Positions 55,825 through 64,000 of a stretch of 64,000 nucleotides of DNA are shown here, piece after piece. Every line of letters begins with the position of its first letter. Within the stretch, counting starts at the first letter, position 1. The translations under genes and the position numbers were made by a program. The notes under the pieces were generated by a model. It made no database searches. It saw nothing but the letters and a program-made list of their open reading frames with translations, and had not been told where the DNA came from. The stretch is from Sandarakinorhabdus limnophila DSM 17366 (GTDB lineage Bacteria > Pseudomonadota > Alphaproteobacteria > Sphingomonadales > Sphingomonadaceae): NCBI RefSeq assembly GCF_000420765.1, contig NZ_ATVO01000004.1:23501-87500 (forward strand), in the 5' to 3' direction.

Positions 55825-56808
55825 ATGAACAGTGACGACACCATCGCCGCCTATGCTGCGCGCTTCCGCAGCGGCAGCGGCCACGCCGCAAAGCCTCCCA
55901 CACGGCAGACGCTGCCTCCCGATCTGGCACGGCTGGAGGCGGAGGCCATTCACATCCTGCGCGAAGTGGCGGCCTCGTTCCGCAAGCCGGTGATGCTCTA
56001 TTCCATCGGCAAGGACAGCACGGTGATGCTGCATCTGGCGCTGAAGGCCTTCTGGCCATCGCTGCCGCCGTTCCCACTGTTGCATGTGGACAGCCTGTGG
56101 GAATTTGCGGCCATGGGCGCGTTTCGCGACACGCTGATGCCGGCGCTGGGCATCGACATGCGCGTCCACGTCAATGAAGAAGGCGCGGCGCGCGACATCA
56201 ACCCCTTCGTCCATGGTTCAGCGCTGCACACCGAAGTGATGCGCACCACCGGGCTGCTGCAGGCGCTCACCGGCGGTGGCTTTGACGCAGCCATCGGTGG
56301 TGGCCGCCGCGACGAAGAGAAATCCCGCGCCAAGGAACGCATCTTCTCCTTCCGCGACGCCCACCAGGGCTGGGATCCGCGCCGGCAGCGGCCGGAATTC
56401 TGGCGCACCTACAACACGCGGGTAGGGCCGGGGGAATCCATGCGCGTCTTCCCGATCTCCAATTGGACCGAACTCGACGTGTGGCGGTATATCGAGGCGG
56501 AGGAGATCCCGGTGGTGCCGCTCTATTTCGCAGCGGAGCGCCCCACTGTCGTGCGCGATGATGTGCTGCTGATGGTGGATGATGATCGCCTGCCGCTGCA
56601 GCCCGGTGAAGAGCCTGTGCTGCGTCGCATCCGGTTCCGCACGCTGGGCTGCTATCCGCTCACCGGCGCGGTGGAGTCCGAGGCCGAAACGCTGGCCGAT
56701 ATCGTCGCCGAAATGGCCGACACGCGCACATCGGAACGCCAGGGCCGGGTGATCGATCGCGACGGCGATGGATCGATGGAACAGAAGAAACGGCTGGGGT
56801 ATTTCTGA
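55825..56808 (+). CDS. cysD: sulfate adenylyltransferase subunit CysD
   Basis: 327 residues. The PP-loop [17 protein letters not shown] is near residue 55, followed by [29 protein letters not shown] and the C-terminal [11 protein letters not shown]. It is the catalytic subunit of ATP sulfurylase, making APS from sulfate and ATP. Its stop overlaps cysNC as TGATG, so the two are co-translated. Confidence 0.97.
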   Translation: MNSDDTIAAYAARFRSGSGHAAKPPTRQTLPPDLARLEAEAIHILREVAASFRKPVMLYSIGKDSTVMLHLALKAFWPSLPPFPLLHVDSLWEFAAMGAFRDTLMPALGIDMRVHVNEEGAARDINPFVHGSALHTEVMRTTGLLQALTGGGFDAAIGGGRRDEEKSRAKERIFSFRDAHQGWDPRRQRPEFWRTYNTRVGPGESMRVFPISNWTELDVWRYIEAEEIPVVPLYFAAERPTVVRDDVLLMVDDDRLPLQPGEEPVLRRIRFRTLGCYPLTGAVESEAETLADIVAEMADTRTSERQGRVIDRDGDGSMEQKKRLGYF

Positions 56809-58667
56809 TGGCCAAAACCCTCAACAGGGATGGCGTGCTGCGCCTGATCACCTGCGGATCAGTGGACGACGGCAAGTCCACGCTCATCGGTCGCCTGCTG
56901 CACGACAGCCAGGCCATCATGGACGACACGCTGAGCACGCTGGCCAATGACAGCCGCAAGCATGGCACCACCGGCGGCGAGATTGATTATGCGCTGCTGC
57001 TCGATGGCCTTGAGGCCGAACGCGAACAGGGCATCACCATCGATGTCGCCTGGCGCTTCTTCGCCACGCCGCGCCGCCGCTTCATCATTGCCGATACGCC
57101 CGGCCACGAACAATATACGCGCAACATGGCCACCGGCGCCTCCACCGCCGATCTCGCCATCATCCTGGTCGATGCCTCCAAGGGCCTGCTGCCACAGACG
57201 CGCCGCCACAGCTTCATCGCCTCGCTGATGGGCATCGGCCAGATCGTGCTGGCCGTGAACAAGATGGACCTGGTGGATTTCGACGAAGCCCGCTTCCGCG
57301 CCATCGTCGATGAATACACAGCTATTGCCGAACGCCTCGGCTTTCCCGGCTTCACCGCCATCCCGATGGCCGCCCGCGCCGGCCTGAACCTCGCCTGCCC
57401 CGCTGCCGAAATGCCCTGGTATCAGGGCCCCACCCTGATCGCACATCTGGAATCCATCGAGCTCGCTGCCACCGATGCCTCCGGGCCATTGCGCTTCCCC
57501 GTGCAGTGGGTGAACCGGCCCGATGCCCACTTCCGCGGCTATGCCGGCACCATCGTGGCCGGCCAGGTGAAGCCCGGCGACCCCATCGTCACCGCCCGCT
57601 CTGGCAAGGCCACCCGCGTCGCCCGCATCGTCACCGTCGATGGCGATCTTGCCGGCGCCGGCCCGGAAGCCGCCGTCACCCTGGTGCTGGAAGATGAAAT
57701 CGACATCTCGCGCGGCGACATGCTGGTCAGCCCCGAAGACCGGCCCGCCGTCGCCCAGCAATTCGCCGCCGATCTGATCTGGCTCGACGAAGATGAACTG
57801 AAGCCCGGCCGCTCCTATCTGCTCAAATCCGGGCCGCTCACCACCCCGGCCTCGGTCACGCTGCTGAAGCACCGGATCGACATCACCACGCTCGATGAAC
57901 GCCCGGCCCGCACGCTCGCCATGAACGAGATCGGCCTCGCCAACCTCGAAACCACCGCGCCGCTGCTGTTCGATCCCTACGGCGAATGTCGGGACACCGG
58001 CGGCTTCATCCTCATCGATCGCTACACCAACAACACCGTCGGTGCCGGCATGATCCGCCACGCCCTGCGCCGCGCCAGCAACATCCACCTGCAGCCGATG
58101 ACGGTCACGCAGGCCCAGCGCAGCGCCTTGAAAGGCCATCAGCCCGCCGTGATCTGGTTCACCGGGCTCTCAGGCTCCGGCAAATCCACCATCGCCAATC
58201 TGGTCGAAGCCCGCCTCGCCGCACTCAGCTGCCACACCTACGCGCTGGATGGGGACAATGTCCGCCACGGCCTCAACCGCGATCTCGGCTTCACCGATGC
58301 CGATCGCGTCGAAAACATCCGCCGCATCGGCGAAATCGCCAAGCTGATGGCGGACGCCGGCCTGATCGTCACCTGCTCCTTCATCTCGCCCTTCCGCTCC
58401 GAACGCGAAATGGCCCGGCAACTGGTCGGCGCCGAACGCTTCATCGAAGTCTTCGTCGATACCCCCATCGAAATCTGCCAGGCCCGCGATCCCAAAGGCC
58501 TCTACGCCAAGGCCGCCAGCGGCGAACTCACCAACTTCACCGGCATCGACAGCCCCTACGAAGCGCCTGAAGAGCCGCAACTGCACATCACGACCAGCAC
58601 CATGAGCGAAGCCGACGCCGCAGAGGCGATCATCAACTGGCTGCGGGCGCGCGACATCATCGGGTGA
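56808..58667 (+). CDS. cysNC: bifunctional CysN sulfurylase GTPase / APS kinase
   Basis: 619 residues. The CysN part (about 1-430) has GTPase motifs [28 protein letters not shown] and NKMDLVDF. The C-terminal APS kinase part has the P-loop [16 protein letters not shown] (about residue 447), [15 protein letters not shown] and [11 protein letters not shown] with the phospho-acceptor Ser. Together with CysD it turns sulfate into PAPS, the donor for sulfotransferases and for reductive assimilation. Confidence 0.97.
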   Translation: MAKTLNRDGVLRLITCGSVDDGKSTLIGRLLHDSQAIMDDTLSTLANDSRKHGTTGGEIDYALLLDGLEAEREQGITIDVAWRFFATPRRRFIIADTPGHEQYTRNMATGASTADLAIILVDASKGLLPQTRRHSFIASLMGIGQIVLAVNKMDLVDFDEARFRAIVDEYTAIAERLGFPGFTAIPMAARAGLNLACPAAEMPWYQGPTLIAHLESIELAATDASGPLRFPVQWVNRPDAHFRGYAGTIVAGQVKPGDPIVTARSGKATRVARIVTVDGDLAGAGPEAAVTLVLEDEIDISRGDMLVSPEDRPAVAQQFAADLIWLDEDELKPGRSYLLKSGPLTTPASVTLLKHRIDITTLDERPARTLAMNEIGLANLETTAPLLFDPYGECRDTGGFILIDRYTNNTVGAGMIRHALRRASNIHLQPMTVTQAQRSALKGHQPAVIWFTGLSGSGKSTIANLVEARLAALSCHTYALDGDNVRHGLNRDLGFTDADRVENIRRIGEIAKLMADAGLIVTCSFISPFRSEREMARQLVGAERFIEVFVDTPIEICQARDPKGLYAKAASGELTNFTGIDSPYEAPEEPQLHITTSTMSEADAAEAIINWLRARDIIG

Positions 58668-58681
58668 AAGTGAAAGAAGGA

Positions 58682-58726
58682 GGGCCTCCGGCAAGCAGGG
58701 TCGATAACCCTGCCTGCCGGAGGCCC
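58682..58726. repeat. palindromic repeat, symmetric copy A; likely terminator
   Basis: Arms of 20 bases with one mismatch: GGGCCTCCGGCA, one base, GCAGGGT on the left and the complement on the right around a short loop. It follows cysNC and could end transcription of cysNC and of the converging hydroxylase. Its outer and inner parts match two copies at 59970 and 60623. Confidence 0.75.
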
Positions 58727-58743
58727 CGTCAACCTGAAAAACC

Positions 58744-59925
58744 TCAGGCCGCCAAAAACCCCGCCAGCCCGCGGCCATGCGCGTCCAGTTCGTTCACCCA
58801 TCGGGTGATCAGCGGGCGTTCGTCGGCGGCGATGAAGGGGTTCCAGGTGTCGAGGATCAGCACGGCGCGCAGCGCGTCGGTGGGGTTGTGGGCTTCGTGT
58901 TCGATAGTGTCGTCGAAGGCGAAGGCTTGGCCTTCGATCCAGGGCCGTGTGTCGTTGCCAACGCGGAACCAGCAGCCTTCGGGCACGATCAGCGGCAGGT
59001 GGATGATGCTGCGCACGTTGGTGGCGCCGGTGTGGGGCGGGATCACCGTGCGGGGTTTGAGCAGGGAGAAGAAGGCGGTGGGCCCGCGGCCGGGCAGATC
59101 GAACAGCGGCATGCGATCCAGCACGGCGGCGGTGTTGGGGCAGAGCGCGCACATGGCTTCGTCGCGAAGCCCATGTTTCAGGAAGAAGCGCGCCGCCCAG
59201 GCATCGCTCTTGTTCAGGTCCTTCCACTGGTTCACCGGCACGCCGGCCGGATAATCCACATAGGGCGCAAAGCCTTCGCCGCCCGCCGCCAGCACCGCCT
59301 GCAGTTCGGCGCGGATCGCCGGCGTGGCGGCTTCCAGTTCGGCCAGCCAGGGGAACAGGTCGCGTTCGAAATACTGGATGGCGGGCAGATAGGGATAATG
59401 CAGCGCCAGCGGCTGGTGCACATACACGCGGCGCCGGCCCAGTTGCGCCTCCATGGCGTGGCGCACGCGGGTGGCCGATGCCGGGGAGGCCTGTTCCAAT
59501 TCATCGGCCATCGCCGCATCCAGCCGTGCAGCGAGCCCATCATTGGCCGCCTGTACCACGCCGGCGGCATGCTGCAGCCCGGCTGCAAAGCCCGGCCCCA
59601 CCTGCTCGCGCGGATCAACCGCCGCCAGCAGCCGCTGATAATCCGACAGCGCGTCGGCCGCGCGGCCTTCATGTTCATGCAGCCGCCCGCGCGCCAGCAG
59701 GGCATGGGCCATGTACGGATCACGATCCAACGCGGCATTTAACGCCACCAGCTGCGCCTTGGCATCTCCGCCCAGGGCGTGGGCGTTGGCCAGATTATAA
59801 TGCAGGATGGCCGCCGACGGATCGGCCTTGACGGCTGCCGCAAATGCGATGGTGGCCGCCTTTGCATCGCCACGCTGCAACGCCTGCATGCCTTGGCTGT
59901 TCAGGACGACGGGATCTTTGCTCAT
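58744..59925 (-). CDS. TPR and Asp/Asn beta-hydroxylase domain protein
   Basis: 393 residues. TPR-like repeats at about 5-105 (two or three), then the same AspH/LpxO-like domain: His298 (IPPHTG), His343 (IEHEAH) and Arg353, at the same residue numbers as in the copy at 49870. The two are thus collinear paralogues, though overall identity is moderate by eye. The start at 59925 (MSKDPVVLN) was chosen because homologous TPRs begin there; longer frames have no support. Convergent with cysNC. Confidence 0.88.
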   Translation of the reverse strand: MSKDPVVLNSQGMQALQRGDAKAATIAFAAAVKADPSAAILHYNLANAHALGGDAKAQLVALNAALDRDPYMAHALLARGRLHEHEGRAADALSDYQRLLAAVDPREQVGPGFAAGLQHAAGVVQAANDGLAARLDAAMADELEQASPASATRVRHAMEAQLGRRRVYVHQPLALHYPYLPAIQYFERDLFPWLAELEAATPAIRAELQAVLAAGGEGFAPYVDYPAGVPVNQWKDLNKSDAWAARFFLKHGLRDEAMCALCPNTAAVLDRMPLFDLPGRGPTAFFSLLKPRTVIPPHTGATNVRSIIHLPLIVPEGCWFRVGNDTRPWIEGQAFAFDDTIEHEAHNPTDALRAVLILDTWNPFIAADERPLITRWVNELDAHGRGLAGFLAA

Positions 59926-59969
59926 GCGGGTGGTGATAGCGCAGTGTGGCTCGTGAGACAGCAGAAAAA

Positions 59970-60006
59970 GGAGCCTCCGGCGGGCAGGGTCGAGGACCCT
60001 GCACCC
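59970..60006. repeat. palindromic repeat, copy B
   Basis: GCCTCCGGCGGGCAGGGT, five bases, ACCCTGCACCC, with a 7-bp inner stem. It is in the opposite orientation to copy C at 60623, and the pair brackets a VOC gene. The gap 59926-60145 holds little else. Confidence 0.7.
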
Positions 60007-60145
60007 ATCTTTTTTCGGGTGCGCTGTTGGGAGAAGTGTCCGCTTTCGCCCCAGATGCAGACCTTTAGCGGGCAGTTCCTCTTTCCCGATTGCAGACGGT
60101 CCGGCGTGAAGGCAAGTTGGTCGTTGGAGCGAAGGAGAAGCCGGA

Positions 60146-60526
60146 ATGTCAGACGAAGTTCCTGTTGGCGCATTTGCCATCGTTCCAAGCAACGATCTTC
60201 ATGCTGCTATTCCGTTTTGGGAACGGCTTGGCTTTGCTCTAACCGGCGGCAATGATGCGTATGCCATAATGACGGGTTGGGGATGCGAGGTGCATCTAAC
60301 CCAAGCTGGATCGGGCCCCTGGCGAGTACCGGATCAACACAATCCTTTTGGCGTCTTCATCCGTACACCTGAAGTTGATCAAATAGCTGCGCGTGTGGAC
60401 GACCTCGTCATTCGACCCGGCGGTATCCTTCGCCATCGCGAATGGGGCCTTTACGAAGTGGGAATAGCGGGCCCTGACGGCCTTCTCGTCCGCATTGGAT
60501 GGCCTTCCGAGCTGATCAAACTTTAG
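60146..60526 (+). CDS. VOC family (bleomycin-resistance-like) protein, lower GC
   Basis: 126 residues starting MSDEVPVGAFAIVPSNDLHAAIPFWERLGF, a VOC fold with a likely ligand-binding groove; HNPFGVFIRTPEVDQIAARV follows. By eye its codons end in A or T far more often than those of neighbouring genes, suggesting recent transfer. AAGGAGAAG precedes the ATG. It stands alone between inverted repeat copies B and C. A resistance role is not shown. Confidence 0.85.
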   Translation: MSDEVPVGAFAIVPSNDLHAAIPFWERLGFALTGGNDAYAIMTGWGCEVHLTQAGSGPWRVPDQHNPFGVFIRTPEVDQIAARVDDLVIRPGGILRHREWGLYEVGIAGPDGLLVRIGWPSELIKL

Positions 60527-60622
60527 GGATATAGCGTCAGCTTCCGCCCGCGATGCATTGGAAAGCCGCCATTCTGCAGACCACCCCAAAGCTGCAATAG
60601 GGCGCCACCTGAAAGCGAAAGT

Positions 60623-60656
60623 GGGTGCAGGGGCTCAGCCCCTGCCCGCCGGAGGC
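60623..60656. repeat. palindromic repeat, copy C (inverted to copy B)
   Basis: GGGTGCAGGGGCT, a base, AGCCCCTGCCCGCCGGAGGC: the reverse-complement arrangement of copy B. The inner stem GCAGGGGCT/AGCCCCTGC is perfect. It also lies just past the stop of the aldo/keto reductase gene and may act as its terminator. Confidence 0.7.
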
Positions 60657-60659
60657 CTC

Positions 60660-61703
60660 TTAGCCTTTGTTCAGATTATATTTCATGATCCGCCCATGCC
60701 GCCCCTCCCGGTCGCGTTCCAGCGCATAGACATCGCCTTGCGGGCCAGCTGGTAGGACAGCGGCAATGGCTTCATGATCGGCGGCGGACAATCGCAGGCG
60801 CGCGATGGCCAGCGTGTCGGTCAGGTGGCCGGCGTGGCGGGCGCCGATGATGACGGCGGCGACGCCGGGTTGATCGAGCACCCAGCGCGCGGCGACGGCG
60901 GAGAGCGGGACGGCTTGGTGTTGGGCGATGCGGTCGAGAACCGACAGCAGGGCCTGAAAGGCATCCCACCCGCCGCATTCATCGATGATCAGGCGATATT
61001 TGATCAGGCTGCGGTTGGTGAGGCTTTCGGCGGGATCGGGTTGCCCAAGCCAGCGGGCGGAGAGGAATCCGCCGGCAAGCGCGCCATAGCAGATCAGGCC
61101 GGTGTGGCTGGCGGCCGCGGTGGCGGTGAAGGCACCGGCCGGGCGGCGATCAAGCAGCGAATATTGCACCTGGATGCTGGTGAGCGGCGCGCCGGCGGCG
61201 GCGAATGCGGCGACGTGGGCCGCATCGAAATTGGTGCCGGCGATGTGGGCGATCTTTCCTGCTTGCTGCAAATCTTTGAGATGCAACAGGGCTTCGACGC
61301 AGCGCGGCTGGGCATAATCCCACCAATGGAACTGCACGAGATCGAGGCGCTCCATCCCGAGCCGGGCGCGGCTGCGATCGATGATGGCTTCAACGTCGGC
61401 GCGCGAGAGGCTGGGCAACAGCGCCAGATCGGGCACGAACTTGGTGTGCACCTTCAGCCGGTCCAGCGCTTCGGCGCCGCGGGCGCCCGCCAGATGGCTA
61501 CGGAAATCGCCGATCATCTCTTCGACGCCGGTATAGATATCGGCGCAATCGAGCGTGGTGATGCCGGCATCGAAGAAGGCGAGGAAGCCATCGTTCAGAC
61601 TGTCCCGCGCCACCGGCCCGTGATCGCCGGCCAGTTGCCAACCGCCGCGGATCAGACGGGAAATGCTGTAGCCGGGGGCAAGGTCGATGCACTCCACGCT
61701 CAT
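60660..61703 (-). CDS. aldo/keto reductase
   Basis: 347 residues, TIM-barrel AKR. Catalytic residues fit DCADIYTGVEEM (Asp and Tyr), KVHTKFV (Lys) and VQFHWWDY (His). A C-terminal GVAAVIIGARHAGHL contacts NADPH. The substrate is unknown. Its ATG overlaps the stop of the TIGR04076 gene (ATGA), a pairing that recurs in related bacteria. Confidence 0.92.
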   Translation of the reverse strand: MSVECIDLAPGYSISRLIRGGWQLAGDHGPVARDSLNDGFLAFFDAGITTLDCADIYTGVEEMIGDFRSHLAGARGAEALDRLKVHTKFVPDLALLPSLSRADVEAIIDRSRARLGMERLDLVQFHWWDYAQPRCVEALLHLKDLQQAGKIAHIAGTNFDAAHVAAFAAAGAPLTSIQVQYSLLDRRPAGAFTATAAASHTGLICYGALAGGFLSARWLGQPDPAESLTNRSLIKYRLIIDECGGWDAFQALLSVLDRIAQHQAVPLSAVAARWVLDQPGVAAVIIGARHAGHLTDTLAIARLRLSAADHEAIAAVLPAGPQGDVYALERDREGRHGRIMKYNLNKG

Positions 61704-62032
61704 GGTTTCACCGTTGCCGTGGTGTCGCCCCGGCGGAATGTGCGCTTGCCAAGCCGGGTAATCTTCAGTCGCGACGGGCAGTTGGGATCGGGGCAGGCGA
61801 TTTCGGCGTCGCTGTCCATCCAGTCGTTGGGATCAGTGGCGCGCTGCTTCGCGGCCAGCAACGGCAACACGGCGGCGAGGCTGTAGAGCGAAAAGCCCTG
61901 GCCCGGCGGCAGAAACAGCAGTTCGCCGCGCAGTTCGAACCAATCGCCGGGCTGCGCATTGCACCACAGTTTCGCGCCAGGCGGCGCAATCACCTCCACC
62001 TTGAGATCATAGAGCTCGAATTCGTGCGTCAT
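61700..62032 (-). CDS. TIGR04076 family protein
   Basis: 110 residues with FELYDLKVEVIAPPG, a WCNAQPGDWFELRGELL core, LPPGQGFSLYSLAAVLPLLAAKQR and CPDPNCPSRLKITR with two Cys. Length and motifs match TIGR04076, a family of unknown function often beside aldo/keto reductases; the Cys may bind a metal. It is translationally coupled to the reductase. Confidence 0.9.
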   Translation of the reverse strand: MTHEFELYDLKVEVIAPPGAKLWCNAQPGDWFELRGELLFLPPGQGFSLYSLAAVLPLLAAKQRATDPNDWMDSDAEIACPDPNCPSRLKITRLGKRTFRRGDTTATVKP

Positions 62033-62132
62033 GCCGGCGCTTGTGCACCAGATGCATCAACGAAACCAGAGCACTGGCCAGTAGGATGGCTTCGTGCCAT
62101 CATGGCATTTGGGTCGGCCTCTCTGGGGGAAC

Positions 62133-62453
62133 ATGATGCTGCGCCCGTTTACTGCCCTGATGATCGCCTGTGCACTGCCGGGCTGTGCCTATCACAGCCT
62201 CACCGTGCCGGCGCCCAATCGCGGCGATCAGAATTTGCATCCCGTGGACAGCAACGCCATCGCCTGGGGTGCGCTGGAGGATCCGAAAAAGGCTGAGGCG
62301 TGCGTGGGCACCAACAGCATCAGCGATGTGCAGGTGCGCACGTCGCTGATGCAGTCGCTGGCCACGGTGCTCACCCTTGGCTTCTGGCAGCCGTCCCACA
62401 TCCGCTATCGCTGCGGCAAGCTGCCGACCGGTGAGGGCGAGATTCCACAATAA
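62133..62453 (+). CDS. Bor-like lipoprotein (tentative)
   Basis: 106 residues. The N-terminus MMLRPFTALMIACALPGC is a lipoprotein signal with Cys at about residue 18. The rest, ending ATVLTLGFWQPSHIRYRCGK, recalls the lambda Bor/Iss C-terminal pattern of an ITLGIYTPLEARVYC segment. It is probably anchored in the outer membrane. The Bor relation is by eye only. GGGGGA precedes the ATG. It is followed after 10 bases by the FAD-oxidase pseudogene. Confidence 0.6.
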   Translation: MMLRPFTALMIACALPGCAYHSLTVPAPNRGDQNLHPVDSNAIAWGALEDPKKAEACVGTNSISDVQVRTSLMQSLATVLTLGFWQPSHIRYRCGKLPTGEGEIPQ

Positions 62454-62463
62454 GGAACCCGGC

Positions 62464-63986
62464 ATGGCGCGCATCCTGAAATTTGATGATCGCAGCTGGC
62501 ACAATTGGCATTTCACCGAGCGTGATGTGCCGATTGCCGAGCGATACGAACTGCACCGCGCCGTCACCGCCAGCCTGTCCGATATGCGGGCCAGCGCCAA
62601 GGCCGTGCAGGATTTGATCGGCAAGGCCTTCACCGATCGGCGCCGGCTGCGCGCCCACGGTGCGACCTGGTCATTCTCTGCGGCGCCATCGGTGCCCGGC
62701 GGCTGGCCACTGGCAACGGGCTATGCCAACCAGCTGTTTGCCCTGCCGAAAACCCACGTCGATCCGACCTTCAGCGGCGATCACGATGGGCTGGTGCTGT
62801 GCCAGACCGGGATTTCGGTGGCCGAACTCAACATGTGGCTGGAACCGCGCGGACGGTCGCTCGCCACCAGCGGCGCGTCGAATGGGCAGACGTTCGTGGG
62901 GGCGATGAGCTGTTCCACCCACGGGTCCGCCATCGATCACGGCACCATTCAGAGCCAAGTCCGCGCCATCCAGCTGATTCCGGGGCCAGACCGCAATCTG
63001 TGGATCGAACCGGCATCGCGGCCTGTCACCGATGGACGGCTGGCCGGAGAACTGAGCGCAACGGTGGTGCGCGATGATCGGCTGTTTGCGGCTGCGCTCG
63101 TGTCCTTGGGCGCGCTGGGTGTCGTGCATGCGGTGCTGATCGAAAGCGTGCCGCGCTTCCTGCTCGAAAACCATCGGCGAAGGGTGCCGGCCGGGCCAGA
63201 ACTGCTGCGCGCAATGGCAAGCCTGGGCGACACCGATTTTGCAGCCTGCAATCTGCCAGGAGCGGGCGGCCCTATTTCTTCCAGTCGGTGATCAACGATC
63301 ATATCGACAAAGGTTTTGCCTATGTCACCTGCGGCTACCGCTGTGATTGGGATTCAGGCCATAATCTGGATTACAGTATCAATCCCAAGCGCAGCCCGGG
63401 CTATAATCTGGCAACAGTGGTGGCCAATCTGCTCGATGCTGCGCCGGGGCTGACGCCGGTCATCACCAAGGCCGTACTGGCCGATCAGCTGAGCCCCATC
63501 AACGGTCGCGTCGGCAGCTGGGGCCAGAGCTTCAATTTCACCACGCCCCGCGCCGGAACCGCTGGGGCCTCGGTGGCGGCGCCGGCGGACCGAGTCCACG
63601 ACGTGCTGGCGATCTATCATGCAGCGCTGAAGAAGGTCGGCAAGGCGCCCGTGGCTTTTGCCTGCCGCTACGCGCGCCAGTCGCCGGGCAATCTCGCCTT
63701 CATTCGCTGGCCGCACAGCGTGATCGCCGACATCGATGGGCTGGATAATGGCGCTGCAAGGCTGGTTATGGCGCAAGCCATAGCCGATTTACGCAACGCT
63801 AGGATCCCTCATGCCGAACATTGGGGGAAGCTGAACCAGGCCACCGCCACGAGTGTGCGGGATGCTTATGGCGACGATCTGGAACGCTGGCTGGCCGCCC
63901 GGGTCGATCTGCTCGATCGCGAGGGCGAGTACGTGTTTGGCAGCGATTGGCTGGACCGATTGGGGCTGTCCAACCGGCAATTCTGA
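62464..63986 (+). pseudogene. FAD-linked oxidase (arabinono-lactone oxidase-like), frameshifted
   Basis: Two joined frames. The first (62464-63291) holds the FAD-binding_4 domain: RRLRAHGATWSFSA, LVLCQTGISVAELN and FVGAMSCSTHGSAIDHG. It stops shortly after FAACNLPGAGG. The second, continuing to 63986, carries the C-terminal half from about GRPYFFQSVINDHIDKGF. A one-base change near 63261-63275, in a G/C run, would restore one ~507-residue protein. It is either a recent pseudogene or a sequencing error. Confidence 0.75.
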
Positions 63987-64000
63987 ACCACAAACAAAAC

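Noticed and set aside
60296..60589. A leftward frame opposite the low-GC VOC gene
   Set aside because: The rightward frame has clear VOC features and a good ribosome binding site; the opposite frame has neither.

Overview
The window looks like chromosomal DNA of a GC-rich alphaproteobacterium in or near the Sphingomonadales. The reasons are three PEPxxWA-CTERM secreted proteins, a long TonB-dependent receptor with a sphingomonad-like start, a fused CysNC protein, and small families typical of that group (DUF3297, DUF2093, TIGR04076). This placement is by protein recognition only. Genes are very tightly packed, with many ATGA, GTGA and TGATG start/stop overlaps. I saw no rRNA, tRNA, CRISPR array, insertion sequence or phage.

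Layout. 0-5 kb: a VOC protein, a leftward group ending a rarA operon, and the ribosomal operon rpsF-rpsR-rplI. 5-9.8 kb: a secreted unknown, gluconokinase, superoxide dismutase with an odd tail, and leuA preceded by what looks like a leaderless leucine-rich leader peptide. 9.8-15.5 kb: branched-chain amino acid genes ilvB-ilvN-ilvC between two PEP-CTERM genes; one of these has a textbook sigma-54 promoter. 15.5-25 kb: miaA and serB (overlapping head to head), membrane and lipid genes, phbB with a small RHH protein, hemH with a molybdopterin oxidase and a peroxiredoxin, yqgE. 25-32 kb: rpmI-rplT with an attenuator-like leader hairpin, a third PEP-CTERM gene, pheST, a CNNM/CBS protein and a TonB-C protein. 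32-45.8 kb: M28 peptidase, phosphotransferase, purD, xseA, M23 peptidase, a CocE-type hydrolase, MAPEG, OmpW, an SDR and a sugar dehydrogenase. 45.8-48.4 kb: clpB.

48.4-60 kb is the most unusual part. Two TPR-Asp/Asn beta-hydroxylase-like proteins, a short TonB-receptor-like protein, a small secreted protein, a sulfotransferase-like protein and a full-length TonB-dependent receptor sit beside cysD-cysNC, which makes ATP sulfurylase plus APS kinase and hence PAPS. A sulfation/hydroxylation function tied to TonB-dependent outer-membrane uptake is a reasonable but unproven reading.

60-64 kb: a VOC gene of visibly lower GC lies between inverted copies of a palindromic repeat. After it come an aldo/keto reductase with a TIGR04076 protein, a Bor-like lipoprotein and a frameshifted FAD-linked oxidase.
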